Below are positions 58,470-64,000 of a stretch of 64,000 nt of DNA, piece after piece. Source of the stretch: Ascoidea asiatica (lineage: Eukaryota; Ascomycota; Saccharomycetes; Ascoideales; Ascoideaceae); assembly GCA_001600695.1 (NCBI GenBank), contig BCKQ01000011.1, forward strand, positions 286,512 through 350,511. The letters run 5' to 3'. The notes under the pieces are model-generated. The model had not been told where the DNA came from. It made no database searches and saw only the letters and a list, made by a program, of their open reading frames with translations. Made by a program: the position numbers and the translations under genes. Position 1 is the stretch's first letter, and every line of letters starts with the position of its first letter.

Positions 58470-60314
58470 ATGTTAGAATCTGTAGTTTGGGCAATTTTTT
58501 TCTTAATTTGGGCTTTTGTTCATAGAGAAAATAAAGTTATTCAATCTCATGAAAATATTATTGAAAATGAAGCTTTAAGTGAAAAAAATTTAAAATTAAA
58601 TGAAAAAAATTTAAAAATTATAAATCTTGAAAAAAATTTAAATGAAATTTCAATAAATTTAAATAATTCTAATGAAAAAATAATTGATTTAAATAATCAA
58701 ATTAAAGATTTAAAAAATTTTAAAACTTTATATTTTGAATCAAAAGAAATTATAAATTCAAATCAAATTTTAATTGAAAATTTAAATAATAAAATTTCTG
58801 AATTAAATTTAATTAATAATGACTTTAAAAATTTAAATATAAATAATAATGAAAAAATTTTAAATTTAAATAAATTAAATAAAAAATTAAATGAAAAATT
58901 AATTTCTTTAAAACATGAATTAAAATTATCTCATACAAATAATCCTTTATATCAAAAAATTTTAATTGAAAATAATCAATTAAAAGATAAAAATGAAAGA
59001 ATTAATAAAGATTCAATTTCAAATTTTGCAAAAATTCAATTATTAGTTAATGAAAATTCAAATTTAAGAAATAATTTAATTAAATTAAATTCAGAATTAA
59101 ATTCAATTAAATTAAATACTTTAAATCAATCAAATGAATTTAATAATAAATTATCTTTATTGAATGAAAAATTATTTAAAGATTCAAATGATTTATATCA
59201 TACAATTTTAGCAAAAAATTCAATTTCTTTAAATAATTCTAATTTAAATTCTTCAAATAATATTACTAAAGATTCATTAATTGAATTAAAAAATGAAAAT
59301 GATCAGAAATCATATGAAATTAATTATTTAAAAGATAAATTTAAGTATTCTTTAACTAAAAAAAATGATGAAATTAAATCTTTACAAAATTTAGTTGATG
59401 CTTTGAAAGATGAACTTATAGTTAAAGATAGTAAAAATCTTTTACCTGAAAAACCAATTCATACTCCATATGCTAGAATTGAAGCTGAAAAACAACAAGA
59501 ATTAAATGAAGAAGATGACGAAGAAGATGAAGAATCAACTGATGATGATGAGGATGAAACAGAAAGTGAATCAGAAGTTGAAGAAGAACCAAAAGTTGAA
59601 ACTGAAAAAGGAATTTCAAAAGAGGTTGAAAATAAAGATGTACAAAATGAAAATGAAAATGAAATTGAAATAGAAACTGGAATTGAAAAACCAAAAGAAT
59701 TTAAAGAAATTAAAACTGAATCAAAAGATATTTCTCCTGCAAAAATTGAAACTCCAGTTATAGTTGAACCAATTGAAAAATCCATCAAGGAAGAAGTTAA
59801 ACCTGCAATAACCGAAAATGTTAAAGAAGTTAAAGAAGAAAAAAATATCAAAGAAGTTAAGGAAGTTAAAATTAAAGAACCTGAAGAAATCAAAGAAACT
59901 AAACCAATAATTGCACCAAAGGTTGAATCAAAAGAAAATTTAATTTCTTCAACACCATCAACTCCAAATAAATCAATTATTTCTAAACTTAATAATAAAG
60001 TAAGTTCTGAATTAACAAGAGATTCTTTATCATCAAAATCTTTAAGTCAAAAAATCAGTAGTGGAAGTAATTCAACACCATCTACTATAAGTTCTCCATC
60101 AACAGCAAATAAAAAAACTGTTAATAGTACTAATGGATCAAATAAAGCTTCAAATTCCAACCATAGAAGTAGTAAAATTGCAGATAGAATAAATCAATTT
60201 CAATTAAATCATAATAATTCAAGTAAAAAAAGTTTTAATGAATCAAGTAGTCCAAAAATTGAAAAAGTTAAAGCATTTGGTTTATTTGGTAGAAAAAATA
60301 CTAATCATTTTTAA
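58470..60314 (+). CDS. Membrane-anchored coiled-coil protein of unknown function
   Basis: The 614-residue product is not recognised. Residues 4-17 form one hydrophobic span (VVWAIFFLIWAFVH). Residues about 25-330 are a long coiled coil of Leu/Ile/Asn/Lys heptads (repeated SEKNLKLNEKNLKIINLEKNL style). An acidic Glu/Asp segment (EDDEEDEESTDDDEDE) follows at about 340-370, then VKEVKEEK and Glu/Lys repeats, a Ser/Thr/Asn-rich linker, and a basic C-terminus with RSSKIADRINQFQLN and KVKAFGLFGRK. The layout is that of a tethering or organising protein anchored by its N-terminus, with the coil and tail in the cytosol; that is inference only. It begins with ATG at 58470. The 3' C-terminal KAFGLFGRK stretch is the best candidate for a conserved motif. 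Confidence 0.65.
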   Translation: MLESVVWAIFFLIWAFVHRENKVIQSHENIIENEALSEKNLKLNEKNLKIINLEKNLNEISINLNNSNEKIIDLNNQIKDLKNFKTLYFESKEIINSNQILIENLNNKISELNLINNDFKNLNINNNEKILNLNKLNKKLNEKLISLKHELKLSHTNNPLYQKILIENNQLKDKNERINKDSISNFAKIQLLVNENSNLRNNLIKLNSELNSIKLNTLNQSNEFNNKLSLLNEKLFKDSNDLYHTILAKNSISLNNSNLNSSNNITKDSLIELKNENDQKSYEINYLKDKFKYSLTKKNDEIKSLQNLVDALKDELIVKDSKNLLPEKPIHTPYARIEAEKQQELNEEDDEEDEESTDDDEDETESESEVEEEPKVETEKGISKEVENKDVQNENENEIEIETGIEKPKEFKEIKTESKDISPAKIETPVIVEPIEKSIKEEVKPAITENVKEVKEEKNIKEVKEVKIKEPEEIKETKPIIAPKVESKENLISSTPSTPNKSIISKLNNKVSSELTRDSLSSKSLSQKISSGSNSTPSTISSPSTANKKTVNSTNGSNKASNSNHRSSKIADRINQFQLNHNNSSKKSFNESSSPKIEKVKAFGLFGRKNTNHF

Positions 60315-61529
60315 GTTTGATTAATTTTTATATTTTTATATTTTTATTAATCAATTTAAATATATTTGTTTTGCCTCAATTCTGATTTCTTTTGTTATGT
60401 TAACTGGTTTCGGGTTGCTCTGTCTGCTTTAATTATTATTACTATTACTATTATTGTTATTATTGTTTTTATTTTGTCATTGTTACGAAAATTCAATTGT
60501 CTCTAACTTTTTTTTTTCTGTTTACATTTTCTTTTTTTTGTTGAAAATAACTTGATAATTTCTTTATTTGACATTAACTGGACTAATTTTTAATTTAGTC
60601 TTTGTGTTTCTTACTATCATTTTCAAATATCTTTAAACTTATTTTTATCATCTCTTAAATCTATCTCTATTTATAATTCTTTGTTTTCCCTATCTGTTGT
60701 TTTTGTTGCTCATTAATTAAGAAATTTCTCCCTCACTTCTTTTATATTAAACTAATAGTTTTCAAATCTTTTAAATATAACTTTTATCTATTTTTTTCTC
60801 TCATTTCTTCTCAATCTTGGGTTCGGTAAATCCAATACGTTCCTAGTCATTCTCTAATTACATCACAAATCAATCTTTTCCAAAATGAAATGCTCATTTG
60901 CTTTCTCTTTTACTTCTTTTTGAAGAAAAGTTAATAACATTTCCCAACTTCCCTGAAATATGAAATATGAAATATAAAAATTAAAAACCAAAAACTGCTG
61001 GTATATGCATATTCCTGCGTATACACACAATTATAAATATATTAGCAGGATTCCGCGTCGAAACACGTCACACATTAACCTGCATATAAACACAGCAACT
61101 TGCACCAAACAGCGTTTCCGCCAAAATCCACCGGTGTGGGTCTCCACTTCTCGCCCACGCTATTTCGCAAGCAATAAAATTATAACGTTAACCTCCACGG
61201 TATAAAGCAAAGCAAGCAAATACTTCGCTGTGTACTGAGTGAGAGGAATAAACACTGTATTTATTGTTATGTGTTATTTTAACGATAGAAGTTTCATACA
61301 TTGATGTAAAAATAGGTGAAGATTCAAATCTATTTGCAAGGACTTAACATTTATTCTTTCATTTTTAATTAAATTTTTCATTTCTTTTTTTATTTAAATT
61401 ATAATTATTCAATTCTCTTCAATTCAATTCATATCCCAAGTTTTTTTTTCCAATTTGATTCGATAATTTTTTTTTTCACTTTTTTCTCTTTGTTTTTCTT
61501 CGCTGTTTTTATTTCAAAAGATTACAAAA
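60315..61529. other. Intergenic: ZRG17 upstream region
   Basis: T-rich for the first 500 bp, then a less AT-rich patch at about 61000-61220 with CACAC, CCGCGTCG and CCACCGGTGTGGG (an interrupted palindrome at about 61130-61142). Pyrimidine-rich runs precede the ATG (61430-61500). No gene is seen. Confidence 0.55.
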
Positions 61530-63998
61530 ATGTCATTTTCAGCAAATAATAATAATTCATCTAATGGTTCTCCAAATACTAATAATCAAATATATTATTT
61601 TCCTCAAAGGCAAAATTCAACTTCAAGTAATTTATCAACACCTACTAAGAATTCTAATTTGCCAATTATTAATATAGATAATAGTCCAACAATTGAGACT
61701 AAAATTATAAGTCCAAAAGATAATAATTCATTTCCAAATGGTATACTTCCAAATATTTCTAATCAAAATAGAAAATTGAGAACAAAATATAGTTCTCCGG
61801 AATTATTAAGTAAGAATTTCACATTTGGTAATGATAATAGTAATATTAGTCTTACTTCTAGTAAAATTAATGATATTCATGATAATCTGGAAAAAACAGA
61901 AATAAATGATAATGTTCCAGATTTAGTTTTTCCAAATAGAAGAAGAAATAGACCAAAATCTATGTATAATATTTTAGATTTACATTTACCAGGTCCAAAT
62001 GAAATTAGTAATGAAGATAATAGTAGTATTAATTATGGAACTGGAACTGGTTTATTAGAAAAAATCGCAGGTTCACCAACTTCTCCATTTACTCCAATGA
62101 ATCAAACTTATAATAATAAAGCTGGTAATAGATCTTCAATTTATTCTTTAAGTTCATTAAAATATATTCCACCTCCTCCTTCTTTACCAATATCTTCAGG
62201 TTCAAGAAATTCATCTCCAATTAATTCAAGACCAAGTTCTCCAATTAGAATATCTCATAATTCTCCAAAAAATAATAGTAATAGTAGTTTAAATATAATT
62301 TCAGGTTCTCCTTCAAAAAATAATCAAGATTATAGTCCATTTAATTTTCAATCTAAAAATGTTGTATTAAATAATAATAGCCCAATTAATAATAATAATA
62401 ATAATAACCTTAGTGTTAATAATATTAGTCCAAATAGTTCAAATTTTTTACAAAAACCATCATATAGAAAAGGTCATAGATATAAACATTCATCAGTTTC
62501 AATGAATTTTTTTCAAGAACCAAAAAAAAGAAAACCATTAAATATTCCGATATCTTTACCAATACCAAATTTTAAAGAGTTTATTGAAATTATGACAATT
62601 GATCAAAAAATTCGAGTTGGAATTACAATTTTACATATGATTTTAGCTGGAATTTGTTTTTTAATTGGATTTAAATTTAATTTACTTGATTTAACAATTT
62701 TATCACATTTAACATTTTATGATTCTGTTAATAATTTTTTATTCTCTTTAGTTGATATTTTTAAAAGTTTTGAAGTTTGGAATAAATCTTCAATAAAATT
62801 ACCTTTTGGATTATCAAGATTAGAATTAATTGTTGGATTTGCATTAAGTATATCATTATGTTATACTGGATTTGATTTATGTACACATTTATTAGAAGAA
62901 TTTATTATTGGAATTATTTATGCAGATTTAAATCATAGTCATCATTCTCATGGATTTTCTGGAACTAATGAAGATAATAATAATAATAATAATAATGATT
63001 TTGATAATGAATTTTTAAATGATAACAAAAATGAAAATATTGAAAATAATTTAATTGAACTTGAACATGGTCATGAAAGTGGATTTAATGTTAATTGGTT
63101 TGGATATGAATTATTATTATTATTAATAATGTCATTAACAATTTTAAATTCAAAAGTTTTTGAAAATAATTCAAATAATTTAAATGATATAAATAATATA
63201 AATGGTATAAATAAAAATAAAGAAAAAGATATTGATGAAGTTTTTAATATAAGTGATATTGAAGATGATAGTGATAATAATAGTAGCAGCAATAATAATA
63301 ATATTAATAATATTAATAATATGGGAAATGAAATAAATAAAAAACAGAAAAATAAAATTTTAATAATTATTGAAAAATTTATTATAAATAATTTTAAAAG
63401 AATTGTTAAATTATCAATAAATTTAAATTTTATAAATAATCCAATAAAATTATTAATTTTAATTTATTCAACATATTTAAGTTTTTATCCATATTTAATT
63501 AGAAGATTTGAAACATTTTTTAATTCAATTTCAACATTTCAAACAAGTTTAATTACAATTCTAATTTTATATTTTTCAACATCTTTAGTTAAAAAATTAG
63601 CATTACCATTATTATTATCATATCCAAATGAAAAAAGAAGATTTAAAAGTAATTATAATAATCTTAATTATAATATTAATGATAAAAATAATAATAAAAT
63701 TAATAAAAAAATTGAAAAAGATTCAGATAGTTTTAAAAATGATTTAGATGAAATTAAACTTTATATAATTAATTCAGATAGGTTTAAAAATAATTATAAA
63801 ATTGAAAAAATTTTAATATCTAAAATTAATTATGTTTTATGGATTATTTTAATAAAAATTCAAATGGAAGGAGCAAGTGATGAAGATGAAGTTTCTTTAA
63901 GATATGAAATCACTGATATTACTAAAAATGTTTTAAAAAATAGAGATAGTAATTATTTAAGTGATTTTGAAATAACTGTTGATATTGATAGATATTGA
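61530..63998 (+). CDS. ZRG17: Zrg17-like cation diffusion facilitator, ER zinc transport
   Basis: In yeast, Zrg17 pairs with Msc2 to carry zinc into the endoplasmic reticulum. The 822-residue product is complete, ending with TGA at 63996-63998. Residues 1-335 are a Ser/Asn/Pro-rich cytosolic region with many SPxx sites and basic RKGHRYKHSS before the membrane part. The cation-efflux domain starts near 355 (GITILHMILAGICFLIGFK), continues with TILSHLTFYDSVNNFLFSLVDI and SRLELIVGFALSISLCYTGFDL, and has a His-rich loop NHSHHSHGF. A long Asn/Asp-rich insert splits the later spans (YPYLIRRFETFF, LITILILYFSTSLVKKLAL). A cytosolic ferredoxin-like tail ends the protein (RYEITDITKNVL). S. cerevisiae Zrg17 is shorter (605). 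Msc2 or another CDF protein is possible, but the LTFYDS and LLEEFI segments favour Zrg17. Confidence 0.75.
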   Translation: MSFSANNNNSSNGSPNTNNQIYYFPQRQNSTSSNLSTPTKNSNLPIINIDNSPTIETKIISPKDNNSFPNGILPNISNQNRKLRTKYSSPELLSKNFTFGNDNSNISLTSSKINDIHDNLEKTEINDNVPDLVFPNRRRNRPKSMYNILDLHLPGPNEISNEDNSSINYGTGTGLLEKIAGSPTSPFTPMNQTYNNKAGNRSSIYSLSSLKYIPPPPSLPISSGSRNSSPINSRPSSPIRISHNSPKNNSNSSLNIISGSPSKNNQDYSPFNFQSKNVVLNNNSPINNNNNNNLSVNNISPNSSNFLQKPSYRKGHRYKHSSVSMNFFQEPKKRKPLNIPISLPIPNFKEFIEIMTIDQKIRVGITILHMILAGICFLIGFKFNLLDLTILSHLTFYDSVNNFLFSLVDIFKSFEVWNKSSIKLPFGLSRLELIVGFALSISLCYTGFDLCTHLLEEFIIGIIYADLNHSHHSHGFSGTNEDNNNNNNNDFDNEFLNDNKNENIENNLIELEHGHESGFNVNWFGYELLLLLIMSLTILNSKVFENNSNNLNDINNINGINKNKEKDIDEVFNISDIEDDSDNNSSSNNNNINNINNMGNEINKKQKNKILIIIEKFIINNFKRIVKLSINLNFINNPIKLLILIYSTYLSFYPYLIRRFETFFNSISTFQTSLITILILYFSTSLVKKLALPLLLSYPNEKRRFKSNYNNLNYNINDKNNNKINKKIEKDSDSFKNDLDEIKLYIINSDRFKNNYKIEKILISKINYVLWIILIKIQMEGASDEDEVSLRYEITDITKNVLKNRDSNYLSDFEITVDIDRY

Positions 63999-64000
63999 AA

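Overview
The window is a piece of the nuclear genome of a budding yeast (Saccharomycotina). The evidence is recognisable yeast orthologues (CYC8, SKI3, YME2, PHO84, MCM7, MIM1, CAF16, GOT1, RPS26), short spliceosomal introns with GTATGT or GTAAGT donors and TACTAAC-like branch points, and genes mostly without introns. Coding DNA is extremely AT-rich: Leu is almost always TTA, Arg AGA, and Asn runs are common. CTG codons are very rare. One in GOT1 (55313-55315) falls where the family has Leu and one in POM33 (50275-50277) falls in a hydrophobic position, so CTG most likely means Leu and this is probably not a CTG-Ser or CTG-Ala yeast. I cannot name the species. No tRNA, rRNA, transposon, CRISPR array or centromere was recognised.

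Layout. 1-7.5 kb: IDH2 (NAD-isocitrate dehydrogenase catalytic subunit, with four ambiguous bases), a small acidic orphan, and TEX1 (THO complex). 8.1-11.1 kb: CYC8/SSN6 corepressor behind a 3.4 kb upstream region. 14.5-21.1 kb: five minus-strand genes: a Gfd2-like DEDDh nuclease-fold protein, a spliced SAM methyltransferase, a 2-oxoglutarate/Fe(II) oxygenase, CAF16 and CIN4/ARL2. 21.7-34.2 kb: a glycine-zipper protein, YME2, then CIT3 and PDH1 back-to-back (the first two methylcitrate-cycle enzymes), then SKI3, whose stop codon overlaps that of PDH1. 35.5-36.3 kb: a decayed membrane-protein gene. 37.4-42.7 kb: PHO84 and TKL1 divergent around a GC-rich region with four CACGTG boxes. 43-49 kb: TMA20 (11-nt first exon), MIM1, and a large disordered protein ending in a small kinase fold. 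50-56 kb: POM33 (spliced), MCM7 (with Mcm1-type and MCB sites upstream), GOT1 (spliced) and RPS26. 58-64 kb: a membrane-anchored coiled-coil orphan and ZRG17.

Two themes stand out. First, base composition is inverted: several upstream regions hold stretches of 50-65% G+C (counted by hand) while neighbouring genes are near 20%. Spurious open frames on both strands follow from this. Second, regulatory architecture seems conserved with other yeasts: cell-cycle sites at MCM7, E-boxes at PHO84, and repeated CGGAT motifs between CIT3 and PDH1. Four genes are spliced (methyltransferase, TMA20, POM33, GOT1) and would be truncated or missed by a simple ORF scan. Several genes need their start moved from an upstream TTG or ATG to a downstream ATG.
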